From assembly GCA_017506865.1 (NCBI GenBank), contig JAFCMP010000021.1, positions 1-64,000 of the forward strand: 64,000 nucleotides of DNA, in the 5' to 3' direction. Source of the DNA: Tribonema minus. Taxonomy: Eukaryota; Sar; Xanthophyceae; Tribonematales; Tribonemataceae. Within the stretch, counting starts at the first letter, position 1. The number at the start of each line of letters is the position of its first letter. This document shows, piece after piece, positions 10,841 to 21,017 of this stretch. Position numbers and translations under genes: made by a program. A model generated the notes under the pieces. The model worked only from the letters and a program-made list of their open reading frames with translations, made no database searches and was not told where the DNA came from.

Positions 10841-12139
10841 CGTGTCGCATACCAGGTCTAACAACAAAACCATATGTCTTGCTTGAACATTTTAATATCC
10901 TCCAAGTGATGATTGCTGTGATAAATGCGGTACCGACACACGGAACCAAGATGCTCGTGCAAGTCGGCGTCGTACTGACAGTGGTGGCAGTTGATAACGT
11001 CGAAGCAGCATTATCACAGGCGTTAGAGCATGTGGTTATTGTCTTTGAGTTGGCATCGATGAGGTTCTGCAGAGCTTGCTTTGAAGAGCTACATGACGCC
11101 ACCGATGCCAGAGCAGTCTGTGCGTCACCTTTAGCTGTCTCCAGCGCGGCGTGCGAGTCCTCTAGAGTTGCAGTCAATGCTTTGAGTTGAATGTTGACAT
11201 TTGCAGCTGTGGCATTGGAGTCATCAAGTGACTTGGTCAGCGCTTTGACTCGATTGCCACAGTCATCCTCAGCAGCGCGTGAGTCTGCCAGGGACCTTGT
11301 CAATGCAGTGAGCTGGTCACCGCTGTTGGCAATTGTGGCATTTGAGTCATCTAGTGACTCGGTTAGCTTGGTGATCTGGACATTGTAAGCGTCAGCGGAG
11401 GCGCGCGCATCTGCCAGGGTGGTGGTGAGTGTCTCAATCTGGGCACCGTTGCTGGCAACAGTGGCATTGGCATTCTTGAGTGCGAGGTCTAACGCCGCTG
11501 TGACGCTCGTTACATCTGCTTCCACCCGAGCCTTCCCGGTTTTGAACAGTGCAGGAGCGAAGTTGGTAGTGTATTGCACAGAGTCATACATTCCAAAGTC
11601 ACAAATAAATCCGTTGAGGCCTTGTTATCCCTTGGTAAGACGTTCAGAACGCCAAAGCCCGATGTCAAGTGTTTCACACCGAGCACAATTTTTGTGGCCG
11701 CAATGTCGACAAGTTTTGTGCCATCTTGATAAACTCGAGCACTAGTTCCATCATTCACCACAGCAAAGTGCGTCCATGACTTTGTCATAACTGTTCTTAG
11801 TCCTGCCGTTGCTACGACCAACTTGTTGTTGCCATCCAAATTCAGAGTGGTGGGGCTCACCTGGATGCCTTGTTGAGATGGAGCACTATGGCGGGTGATC
11901 TGTTGGTATGCGGTCGGATTGTTTGTCAACATGTAAGCCCAGAACTCATATGTCCAAGTTTTCATTGCTGGTATAACAGACAGTGTCAAACAAGCTCCAT
12001 CTGATTTCAACCTCATACTAGTTTTATAGGCGACATCAGGCACGACATCAGTCGACAGAGACGCTGATGCCTTAACGACGCACTTGAGTGTATTCTCAAT
12101 AGGGTCAAACGTGCCATTGAGAGGAAGTCTGATATGCAT
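10818..12139 (-). pseudogene. LamG-domain / coiled-coil / C-terminal TM protein, one frameshift
   Basis: The first frame (12139 to about 11620) encodes a laminin-G/concanavalin-like domain: WTYEFWAYM, then WTHFAVVNDGTSARVYQDG, the typical LamG-3 strand pair. The final strand of that fold (GFICDFGMYDS) is in the next frame, near 11590-11625, so one base is missing there. The second frame (to 10818) holds four tandem heptad-rich units of about 35 residues built on L-T-x-SL-D-SNAT, then a Ser/Thr/Cys stretch and one hydrophobic helix near the C-terminus. The architecture suggests a membrane-anchored surface protein with a lectin-like head on a coiled-coil stalk. Restored length would be about 430 residues. 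Viral origin is inferred from context. Confidence 0.65.
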
Positions 12140-13315
12140 TTTGCCGTATACAGTACTTGCATATAATTTCCTACAGCATGACGTAGGAGACGCTGTGTCT
12201 TACTGCGTTGAAACATACTTAGTTAACTGATGTTCCCTAGTACTGGTTAGGCATACAAGTGGAGCCAAGCTCACGTCAAGAAGAACATAGATGCCCTGCC
12301 GGAGTTCATGTATGCCATTGGCCACGACAGGCAATGCCCAACAGCCCGCCAACAACGCGCATGTATTGGCAGAGCATGCAAATTCAACACTACTCCGTCC
12401 GTGGTCATGCAAAGCTTGAACCTGGATGCAGAGGCGATAGCTGCTGAACCCCAGAGGGAAAAATGCTCAAACTAGCACCTGCTGCTACCCTATGTGTACG
12501 GAGTCTACTGTGTTGTTGACAGCCGTGTCCACCTCAGCCAATGTGCAGCAAACGGGCCCCCTGACATTGCCTGCATTATACACCGCAAGCCCCACGCTGT
12601 GCACGGCGCCACAAGCAAGAGTTTGATTTTACTCTGACTAACTAACAAGGTGTTCTACAAGCTGACATAGCAATGCATGTCAGACATGGCAAGAGCAGCA
12701 GTTGAGTCGGCTACTGGTTTGATCTGACTTTAACTAAAGGTTAAGTTTAAGTTTGAGTTAAGTTTCACATGCGCACCTGCTTGAAACAAACATTTTCTGT
12801 AACATGCACATCGCACATTGCCTCCCAACAATCATCTTTGCAGAGCAACATATAGAGCCAGCTGCCTCTACTGTTCCAAACAAGCGCTCACCATAAGTAC
12901 ATTGCGAGGGCGCAGTCAACCAACACAAAAGAATGCATACAGGCCTCACATACACGTTTGATTTTTGACATAATGACCATGCGGGGCAATACAATATGGC
13001 ATAAAGAGCTGACGTGATGATTTGCAGAGCTTATTAATGCGTACCGCATGCGTAGGAGCTGACGGCATATTTGTTGTTTCTGTATGCCCCATCAACAACT
13101 TTCAACACTTTGCATCACTGTCATTTTATGTGAGGCGTGTGCAGGGGTGCGTTCTTGTCACAAATGTAATGTCTTGTTGTTGTTGCGAAAGTTGGGATAA
13201 GATTGCATACAATTAAAGTCACATGTTCCTACTAACATCCATGCGTTTGCAGCTACAAACTGAAGTGCAAACTCAAACTTGCTTGAGGGTATGTATGTAT
13301 ACGAAAGTTCCAGAG
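12140..13315. other. Intergenic, no supported gene
   Basis: Short frames on both strands lack recognisable features. TTAAGTTTAAGTTTGAGTTAAG-like low-complexity sequence occurs near 12730-12765. Confidence 0.45.
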
Positions 13316-13950
13316 CGTAGCTGCAACAACAGCAGTAAGGCTCAGAGCACAGCAGCAGCAATAAAAGTCGGTGCCGGACCAGCACTGCAGGAGAACCGCG
13401 CAGCATAAAGAGCAGCAGTAGGAGAGTGGGAGAAGCGCAGCACCAGCAGCAGCAGTAGGAGCAGCAGAGGGGAGAAGCACACAGCAGCAGCAGTAGAGTT
13501 GGAGCAGCATCGCAGCAGCAGGTAATGACCGCTGCATTAGCATCAGTGTGCAGGAAAGTGTTGCAGATGGAGGAGAAACTCAGCAGCGCAGCAGCAGGTA
13601 ATGGCCGCCATAGTAGTATCGGGGTGCAGGAAAGAGTTGCAGATGGAGGAGAAACTCAGCAGCAGCAGCAGTGTGGGAGCAGCACTAGCATGATGTGTTG
13701 AACAGAGCAACAGCAGTGTAAGAAAGCACAACCATTAATGTTGAGCAGAGCAGCAGCAGTGTAGGTGAAGCACAATCATTAATGTTGAGCAGAGCAGAAG
13801 TACAGCAGCAGTGTAGGAGAAGAGCAGCAGCAGCAGTGTAGGATCAGCACAAGCATGTTGAACAGAGCAGCAGCAGCGTAGGAGAAGAACAACAGCAATA
13901 AAAAACAGTAAAAACAACAGTGCAAGGAAGCTCATCAGCAGCAACATATT
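13316..13950. repeat. Degenerate CAG-rich repeat tract
   Basis: Roughly 630 bases dominated by AGCAGCAG runs. They are interspersed with larger degenerate units, for example TTGCAGATGGAGGAGAAAC at about 13563 and again at about 13630, and AATGTTGAGCAGAGCAG at about 13737 and 13780. The long frames on either strand (Leu/Cys-rich on minus) are products of the repeat and are not called as genes. Such CAG tracts are common in green-algal nuclear DNA. Confidence 0.75.
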
Positions 13951-14242
13951 TGGTCATTCATGAGTGTCAGGATCTCTGGTGCCGAAGATGTAAGACTCGG
14001 ATTTAAGCCTCCTGAGACTGTGTTGCATACTGGTGGCCACCTTAGGTGTACACTTTGCATGACAGGAACCTGCATCACGTTCCAGTGTGAGGAGCTCAGT
14101 ATTGCAAGGGTGGCTTATTTGTGGAAAGCACATCATGCAGTACATATGTGATCCATATTAGGCTGCTCGAAAACATTAAGGATAATAGGCTGCTAGAAAA
14201 CACAACCCAAACTCTGTATGCTGTTGTTATGCGCTATTGCAG
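13951..14242. other. Intergenic
   Basis: Short unrecognised frames lie on both strands (for example 13960-14151 plus, Cys/His-containing) and cannot be separated from noise. AATAGGCTGCTAGAAAACA-like sequence is repeated in tandem near 14160-14205. Confidence 0.35.
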
Positions 14243-15016
14243 ATGGCGCTGACTATGAGGAGGGGGAAACGTCCTCGCAAGGCACTGGGCCCGAAGATGC
14301 TAGCTCGCGTCAAGCTTGCGAATGCGACCAGTACAGCAAGGAGAGACGCAGAGGAATATGATGAGGCACAGAATCTGAGAGCGTCTGTTGCTCGGTTGGC
14401 GAGCGCAGCTGCTCGGGCAGCAGCTATGGCCAGGAGATCAGCGTTGCCTGCACCAGGTGTGAAGAAGGTGTTGGTGCTGTGTACGGAGAGGCGAAAGCAG
14501 TGGGACCCTGCTGACGGAAATCACAAGAAGGTGCACATCACAAAAGTTGTAGTCTCTCAGCATGCCGACGTTGTACAGGCGGTAGAGAGCTTTAGCGATA
14601 CGCAGTTCGGAGCTGTGGTGATTTCTCCTGAGCATGGTGGACATGACCATGTCTATTGGAAAGGCTCACAGGTGACGCAGCGCGCCGTAAGAGAAGGCAG
14701 AGTTGTCCCACTAATTGAGACGCTGCGAGTTGTGCAGCGCATCACACGTCGTGTGCATCTCAACTGCTGCCTCCTCGGCAACAGCGTCGCAGAGACTATA
14801 GACAGTGCGGACATCAGCTTGCAGCACCTAAGTGGCTATGGTGGAAAGGTCTGGACACACTACAAGGACACAAATGATCCTACAGACTTGTTTGCTCCGC
14901 ACTACATCTTATGCGGGCTGCCGCTGTCGCTCAACCACGTAAGGGATTGCCCAAACTGCAGCCCTTGGCGCCGTGACTGCCCATTGGTCATTGCCTCTAA
15001 GGACCGCCTTCAATGA
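14243..15016 (+). CDS. Possible CHAT/caspase-fold protein with basic N-terminus
   Basis: The start is the ATG at 14243; the protein is about 257 residues. Residues 1-70 are Arg/Ala-rich and basic (RRGKRPRK, then Ala-Arg repeats), which could bind nucleic acid or act as a nuclear signal. The remainder alternates strands and helices: KVLVLCTERR, FGAVVISPEHGGHDHVYW, then about 44 residues later VHLNCCLLGN. A His-Gly pair after one hydrophobic strand and a Cys after the next is the catalytic layout of CHAT and other caspase-fold peptidases. No database comparison was possible, so the family is a hypothesis. A DCPNCSPWRRDCP motif near the end may bind metal. Confidence 0.45.
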   Translation: MALTMRRGKRPRKALGPKMLARVKLANATSTARRDAEEYDEAQNLRASVARLASAAARAAAMARRSALPAPGVKKVLVLCTERRKQWDPADGNHKKVHITKVVVSQHADVVQAVESFSDTQFGAVVISPEHGGHDHVYWKGSQVTQRAVREGRVVPLIETLRVVQRITRRVHLNCCLLGNSVAETIDSADISLQHLSGYGGKVWTHYKDTNDPTDLFAPHYILCGLPLSLNHVRDCPNCSPWRRDCPLVIASKDRLQ

Positions 15017-15430
15017 CATCTTGCCTCAATGTCGCAATGTGCACCCACTTGCTTCAGTGTGCTGCTGTGTGCACTCCTTCAGCTTGCAATGTGTACCAGT
15101 GTAGCTCATTATGCACCGGTACGCTTCAGCGTGAACGGTTGCACCAACCCGTATGCATCAGCCTGCTTCATTCTGCGCCCACTTGGTTCAGTCTGCACCA
15201 ACCCGCTTCAGCAGCAGCTATACATGGTCATGCAAGCAGTGCACGATACATAACATGCAACATAATGCGTGCGCATGTACAGAACATACAGCATATACCA
15301 CCTTGAAAGTGCTTGCATGGTAATGCATGCTTTGCATGTGGGCAAATTGTATTTATCCGTATCCGTTCAGAAAGTGACTACAACTGACACATACCGCTGT
15401 GCAGTTGTAACAAGTTTGACACTTCCTCCA
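15017..15430. other. Intergenic with degenerate repeats
   Basis: Recurring CACTTGCTTCAG / CACCAACCCG / CAGCCTGCTTCA-like phrases occupy 15030-15230. No gene is supported. Confidence 0.4.
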
Positions 15431-15510
15431 CTAAAGCCAATGGCAGAAACTTTAAGACATTGGAAACTTAAGCAAATAATGTTTATTACTTCTATTACTC
15501 GGTGCACATG
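15431..15510 (+). repeat. Repeat shared in inverted orientation with 42655-42730
   Basis: The GGCAGAAAC...AAGACATTGGAAACTTAAG...ATTACTTCTATTACTCGGTG stretch recurs at 42655-42730 on the opposite strand with a few substitutions and small indels. Here it directly precedes and overlaps the start of the IS4-type transposase, so the distant copy is probably a relic of the same element's 5' end. Confidence 0.55.
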
Positions 15511-16585
15511 CATTACTCTGATCCCAACAACATTTTCACCAATGTGTTCACCCTGATGCAAAATACCGACACATTATGGCAACAACAAAAGCGTAAGATC
15601 ACAACTGCCTCGATCTTTGCCGCATTGTCTTCAGCGTCTCTGAACAGACGCGGATTTGTACATACTCTGAAAGCCGACAACAGTGCTTTCACAGCACAAG
15701 CAGTTGGAAAGGCACGTGAAAAGCTACCTGCCAATGTTTTTAAAGACATGAACCGCTTGATACAGAAGAGAACCGATCTCCCACACACTTTTGCTATTGA
15801 TGGTAGTAAGGTACATGTTCACCCCTGTTTCAAACAGTATGGTTACACGTCAAGAACTAATGATAAGCCAGTCAGCAGGCCAGCTAAGACCAATGTGCAT
15901 GCTCTCATCGATGCTTGATGTCAATACCCGTACTTGCTATGACTCAATCGTTACTTCTCACTTCAACGAACGCAAGTCTGCACAAGAACATTTTCAAGTG
16001 GCTAGACCAGGAGACACCGTTCTCTTTGATAGGGGCTATTTCTCGAGAGCTTTACTGAAAGGCGCATGCGGTGCGGATTTGAAGGTTCTGTTCAGGTTAA
16101 AAAGAAATGCATTCATTGGTGTCAACACATTCTTTAACAGCAACAAGACTGTAATGAAAGTTTACATCGAAGGCCTCACAAACTGTGATGTTTTCCTTCA
16201 CAAGTACTTCATTGATGGTCACAAGTATGTTTGCTTAACAAATTATGAGAGCTCATCTAAAGAAGTCAAGAAATTGTATGCGTTGCGCTGGAGAGTTGAG
16301 ACGAGCTTCAGACGGCTCAAAACAGATCTGAACCTTGAGGTGTCGCATTCTATGACACCCAAAGGATACATACAAGAGATCCAAGCTCGTATACTATATG
16401 ACACACTTGCTGTAATGACCAGCGATGATGCTACAGCATCTTCACAAAGTACTCGATCTGCACCAAGTACATATCTGTGGCGCCTAGAAATTGTTTTGAG
16501 CTTTGTATACCTCATCAAAATATGTCACGAGATGAGAACGTTAGGACTGCGTTCATTTCGAAAGTTGATGACAGCTATTACCTAA
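15502..16585 (+). pseudogene. IS4-type DDE transposase split over two frames
   Basis: Frame 1 (to 15918) carries the first catalytic Asp in FAIDGSKVHVHP. Frame 2 (coding from about 15915 to 16585) carries the second Asp in TVLFDRGYFSR. It also carries the IS4 signature Y-x2-R-x3-E-x6-K in YALRWRVETSFRRLK with the catalytic Glu. The two overlap near 15905-15920, where a one-base change joins them; in that reading all three DDE residues fall in the expected order. It is either a disabling frameshift or a -1/+1 recoding site; no slippery heptamer was recognised, so decay is preferred. IS4-like transposases are known in some giant viruses. Terminal inverted repeats were not identified. Confidence 0.75.
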
Positions 16586-16826
16586 TATGTTCTAGAAGGT
16601 CAGCTCATGTTTCACTACAGACGACGTCTTGAGGGATTTCAGCGTAAAAGGTTTTTTTTTTTTACGTTTCGCTAGAACTTAAGCAATAGTGGTCTGCATA
16701 CAGAGCTTTAAGACTCGTGTTGTGTTGTAGTATTTGAAACGTAATGACTCGCGTGATTGCAAGTCGAGATGTTCCCAGATGGTTGATGCTAGACCAATAT
16801 TCCGACTTTGAGGCTATCTCATCAAA
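16586..16826. other. Intergenic with T-run hairpin
   Basis: CGTAAAAGG followed by a run of twelve T and ACG near 16644-16668 could form a short stem. No gene was seen. Confidence 0.3.
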
Positions 16827-16868
16827 TTCTCGGAATTCCGAGAAAATTCCCAACTGCAACTGCAGTTG
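16827..16868. repeat. Two perfect palindromes before the Fanzor gene
   Basis: TTCTCGGAATTCCGAGAA (16827-16844) and CAACTGCAGTTG (16857-16868) are each perfectly self-complementary. They lie within 90 bases of the Fanzor start. Fanzor/IS607-type elements have subterminal palindromes, so these could mark the element's left end, or they may be operator-like sites. Confidence 0.4.
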
Positions 16869-16913
16869 AGTACAAACACGAGGGCAGCGGGTATCCAGAG
16901 CAACGAGGTAGGC

Positions 16914-19900
16914 ATGGATGTATCGGGAGATGGCGATGGCGATGGGAAAGATGAAGAGGAGGGTAGCAGCACCAGAGGAGGGTCCGTTAAAGACCGTACT
17001 CCTGGTCCTGGTGAAGCAGATAGCGCTGCTGCTGCTGCTGCACCAGCTGCACCTTCTGGGCGCACTGAGAGTGAACTCGCCTCCTTCAGAGGATCTCTCG
17101 GGTTCAAGGTGAGGACACAGACTGTGCCCTTACCGCTGGACAACGTCCTGAAGTGCGTCCACGACGGCATCGACTTCTGTGAGGACGTGAAGGAGATACT
17201 GAAGGGGGCCAGTGATTCTCTCGGAATTCTGGCACACCTGGTGACAGTCTACCTCAACCACCGCGCAGAGCTAGAACCTGACTGCCCCGACCTCCTCAGT
17301 ACCACCTACATCAGTCAGCTCTTCACCCGATTCGCACGTCTACCGTTCGACGAGTCCACCACTGTCATACAGGACCCTTACGTCGACGGGTACATACTCA
17401 ACCATCCCCTGCCGACGGACGTTCTCCAGAGAGTTCAGGACGGATTCATGGCCACGCCGCGAGACTCTCTCTGCAATGACAGCATCTCCGTCCACTTCCG
17501 TCGTCACGTTCTCGACAGCTTCGCGGGAAAGATCCAAGCAGCACGTCGTTCGGATCCTGGAGGAGGCTATGTGGTCGCACAGGCACGACGAGAACTTCGA
17601 CAAGCACCTGTCGGCAGCCGCTCATTGCGTCTTCCAGGCTGCGGTGATGAACGACATCGAAGCGGCCTCGGCCAACAAAATCGGTGACTTTCTCTACCGG
17701 GAGCGCGGCACGGAGAGGGTGCCTCTGCATGAGGACTGGGTAGGCGCGGTGATCTCCGCCGCTCACGACCTCAGCGACGTGCTGGACTGCTTCCTCATGC
17801 CTATCCGTGGTGATCCCGACTATGTGGTACCACCTCGCTCTGACGGCTCTCCCAACTACTTAGCGGAGTACAACTGGAACAGCGCCAACTTTCCTACCCT
17901 GTGCATCAGCATCATCGAGAGCTTTAGACGCGAGGACAGCGGCTACAGGCGCAGGCGGGGAGAGATCTGGGAGGGCATCAACGATGCTCAGCCGTTCCTG
18001 AGGGCGGCCTTAGACATCAAAGCGGTGAGGGCTCAGCGCGAATCCTTCAGGATGGTGGCGGCGCCGAGCTGGATCGACGAAGGCGATCCAGCTGACGAGC
18101 TCACAGAGGCCCAGGCAAATGATTACTCTAAGCTGAGGAAGCAGGCGGGCGATGTCAGGGGGCAGCTCTGGCGCGATCTTCAAGAGCCGGGCACACGCAA
18201 CCCGCCAGCGTCCTTCACTCTCCTCCCCGTGTACGACCTCAAGCCAGTTTTCGTCCAGATATCGCACAAGGTAGTCTCTCAAATCGCGGGGAAGCTGGCG
18301 AAAAAGAGGGGGGTGCGACGCCCATTCTCCGTCACGGCTAAGACGCGGGTGTGGTGGAAGCCCGTGTTCGACTTCCACAGTGGCAATGCCATCGTCTCGG
18401 CGAGCTGCGAGAGGAGAAGGTCGGAGAGACGCCACTGTCGCCGTCAGCGCCCAGGTCAGCCGAGGAAGAGGGCGAGGGCCAAGCGGGCCGTGCTCAAGAC
18501 CAAGAAGCGGAGGCGGCGGTTCGGCATACGTCAGCTGTGGCGAGAGGCGTGGGTGCTCGATGATGAGGAGTACGAGAGGCGCAAGGGAGGGCCCGCCCCT
18601 CAGCTCGTTAGGAGCATCACCACGGATGGCGTCCACTGCAACGTCACGTTGGTCACGCTGGACGCAGGTGCCCCAGGCGTCGCCGGCCTGGCCAAGGCCG
18701 GGTACGACCACATCGCGCCCATGGCGGATGTCACAGAGCACTGGCGCGGCGTCTTCAAAGACATCAAGCCCCTCTCGCAGGAGCTGATGGATGTGCTCGA
18801 CGAGGAGGACGCGTCCTGCTTCGTGGAGGCGGTGGGGGCGGACCCGGGCGGCAAGGTTATGTGCACCCACACGCGTACGAGGGTCACCAGCCACTCCGTG
18901 CCGGAGGACCTGAGGGGAACCGACCGTATGTTCACCTCCAGCGAGTACCGCTACGCCAGCCTGGCGAAGAGGGCTCAGCGGTTCGAGGACGAGAGGCGCC
19001 GTGACAACCCCGGTTACGGCGCTGCAGTGGGGGCGTACTCACAGCACAATGCCAGCCTCAAGGTCCCTGGTAGAGCTGACGCCTATTCCCAGATAGGGAT
19101 TTTCCCTCTTAGGAGGCCGAGGATACAGTGTAGTGTGTTCGCGATGGTGCATGTGTAGGTGGAGTTTAGGGGTTTCAACATTGCGTACTTGAGAGTAGCA
19201 AGTTGGGGATGTTATGATATGCCGTGAATGCGCGTACATTTGTATTATAGTTAAGCATACACCAACCAGTAGGTTTGCTTTTCAGCCTCCTCTAAGTGTT
19301 CATCATATGCTACTTCTCCTGACAACACATCGTGATACTTGATATTAGAACTTAAACTTAGAATGTTGTACTTGCGGCTCTCAGGTCCTGTACGCCAACA
19401 TCAGCGTTGTTGCCGCCGAAAAGCTGTCGGACGAGAGACGCCACTTCCGCTTTGCCCAGTTTAGGGCCAGAGACAGGGCGCTGGCGGCGGTGGCAAGGGA
19501 CCTGGCGGGGGGAGATCCTGATGCGGCGCTGGCGAGGGTGCTCAACCCCGAGAAGCGTGCCAAGATGAAGAAGAAGGAGATCTCACAGCAGCGCAAGGAA
19601 CTTCTAGCTAGAGCCAGTGATCTGTTCGCAAGCGGGAAGGGGGGGAGGTCTTGGTGTAGGGTCATTTTCTTTGGGAACGCACAGTTTGGTCACGGGTCGC
19701 GTGGCCCCGTGCCTAAGAAAGCGTTGCTCAAGAAACTCGGAGAGATTTGCATCGTAGTCATGATGGATGAGTATTTGACTAGCAAGACTTGCTGCGTTTG
19801 CGGCACACATTTGAAGCAGACCATGGGCTCTAGGACATTCCAGTGCATCAACACTCAGAACGACGACGGCTCGAGCGCCTGCTCAGTTAGGCTGATCAAC

Positions 19901-20002
19901 AGGGATGTGACTGCCGCCGGTAATATCACCTTCGTAGGTGTGTGCCAGCTGCAGGGAAGGGAGCGCCCCCTCCACCTCCGTCGCCCCCCTCGCTCTGGCT
20001 AG
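16914..20002 (+). pseudogene. Fanzor (eukaryotic TnpB-like RNA-guided nuclease), spliced, one frameshift
   Basis: The N-terminal part (16914 to about 17540) is acidic and Ser/Gly-rich, then helical. At about 17535-17545 coding passes to the next frame by a single-base change. The second part (to 19062) includes a basic RR/KK stretch and the RuvC-I Asp (codon 18841, GADPGGKVM). An intron at 19063-19384 is followed by helices and the RuvC-II Glu (codon 19769, MDEYLTSKTC). A CxxC...C zinc ribbon (CCVCGTHL) and the RuvC-III Asp (codon 19904, NRDVTAAGN) complete the core. FFGNAQFG before RuvC-II also matches Fanzor. In bacteria and eukaryotes these proteins are RNA-guided nucleases carried by transposons. 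Total length would be about 920 residues. A guide (omega) RNA was not identified. The frameshift suggests an inactive copy unless it is an assembly error. Confidence 0.8.
19063..19384 (+). other. Intron in the Fanzor gene
   Basis: The coding frame ends at AAG before GT at 19063. It resumes in the same phase after CTTGCGGCTCTCAG at 19384. Joining gives a continuous frame from the second exon part into the C-terminal RuvC-II/zinc ribbon part. The intron contains an in-frame stop at 19158, so it must be removed. Confidence 0.7.
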
Positions 20003-20390
20003 ACTGAGCAGTTAGCTCCATTCTCAGTGTGCTCGGTCACACTTGGAGAGTGTTCTGCCGGATCCTGTTAAGTTTCCGGTAATGAGAAAATGGTATACGA
20101 ACTCGGCAGCGTGCAGGAACAGCTCTCCACAGACGGTGGTCATGGCGAATGAAGACAGTGTATGAAGTGCTGATCAGGACCACTGATTCTCTGAACCTGC
20201 TGCCAGCTGCTATGTAGTGACGTCGCTATCGAGTGATTTATATATGCGAATCGAATTGGCGAATCTGGCGTATCATACTTTGAGGCAGCATTTGAAAAAT
20301 GATTCAAGGTGACAAAAGATTCAGGTTCCGGTTTTGGATCAGATTCAGATCAAGGTTCAGAAGTATGCATGAGTTCACTTACGATTTACC
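20003..20390. other. Intergenic with GATTCA repeat cluster
   Basis: No gene is supported. Between 20283 and 20370 the units GATTCA and GGTTC/CAGATTCAG recur at least six times, directly before the next start codon at 20391. Confidence 0.45.
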
Positions 20391-20783
20391 ATGCCAGTGG
20401 TTTTGGTAGAGAGAATGTATATGCAGGATGTGAGGGGAGAACTGGAAGCGATGCTGCTGGATGAAGATGAAGTCTGGGTTTCCGAGCATCATGTATGGAA
20501 TGATGCTGGCACAATGGCCATCACGGCAAGAGATATGCAGAATGCGCTGGTAGGGTTCATGCTGTTGGAAGCAGACTACATCTGGCTAGCGCTTGTGAGG
20601 ACATCTTGTCGCCGTCAAGGTTCCCTTAGAAAGTTGGTGAGGGCTGCGCTGGGAATTTATGGTCACCTATGGGGCAATTGCACGATCGATACGGCTGGCA
20701 TTTGGCAAACGATGGGGGCTACGCTGCTGGTCGGCACAGGCAAATTAGGGTGCAAATACGAGTTCAGGCTCGCACTGAACTGA
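20391..20783 (+). CDS. Small GNAT-like acetyltransferase (tentative)
   Basis: A 130-residue intact frame. The centre reads as a GNAT core: a strand (NALVGFMLLEADYIWLALV) followed by RTSCRRQGSLRKLV, which resembles the acetyl-CoA pyrophosphate loop (Q/R-x-x-G-x-G/S) and its helix. Then come a strand and helix. The family is inferred from this pattern alone. If correct it would transfer an acetyl group from acetyl-CoA to a small molecule or protein. It stands alone on the plus strand between Fanzor and the kinase. Confidence 0.4.
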   Translation: MPVVLVERMYMQDVRGELEAMLLDEDEVWVSEHHVWNDAGTMAITARDMQNALVGFMLLEADYIWLALVRTSCRRQGSLRKLVRAALGIYGHLWGNCTIDTAGIWQTMGATLLVGTGKLGCKYEFRLALN

Positions 20784-21017
20784 CACTATTCTGCAGACAA
20801 AATGGTAAACGCTCTTTACGCTGCTTCTTGGTGTGTTGACTCAAATGGTGAGGAGCTGCTCACTTTTTTGTTTTGCGTGATCAATGCATGTCGTCAGAAT
20901 GTATACCCAAGTGCGCATGTGGCATGGAACAACCAACTATGGCCTGTGAGCAAATGCGGTCCAAAAAAGTGTTGCACGTAGAGTATACGTGCACGTCTGA
21001 CGAGTCGCACTGGCGTC

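Noticed and set aside
13316-13950. Long Leu/Cys-rich minus-strand frames across the CAG tract
   Set aside because: They follow directly from the CAG repeat read as CTG and show no domain or start context.
13316-13950. A CRISPR array
   Set aside because: Repeat units are degenerate and contiguous, without regular unique spacers.
18010-18894. A 294-codon minus-strand frame opposite Fanzor
   Set aside because: A shadow of the GC-rich Fanzor coding strand; the plus strand carries the RuvC motifs.
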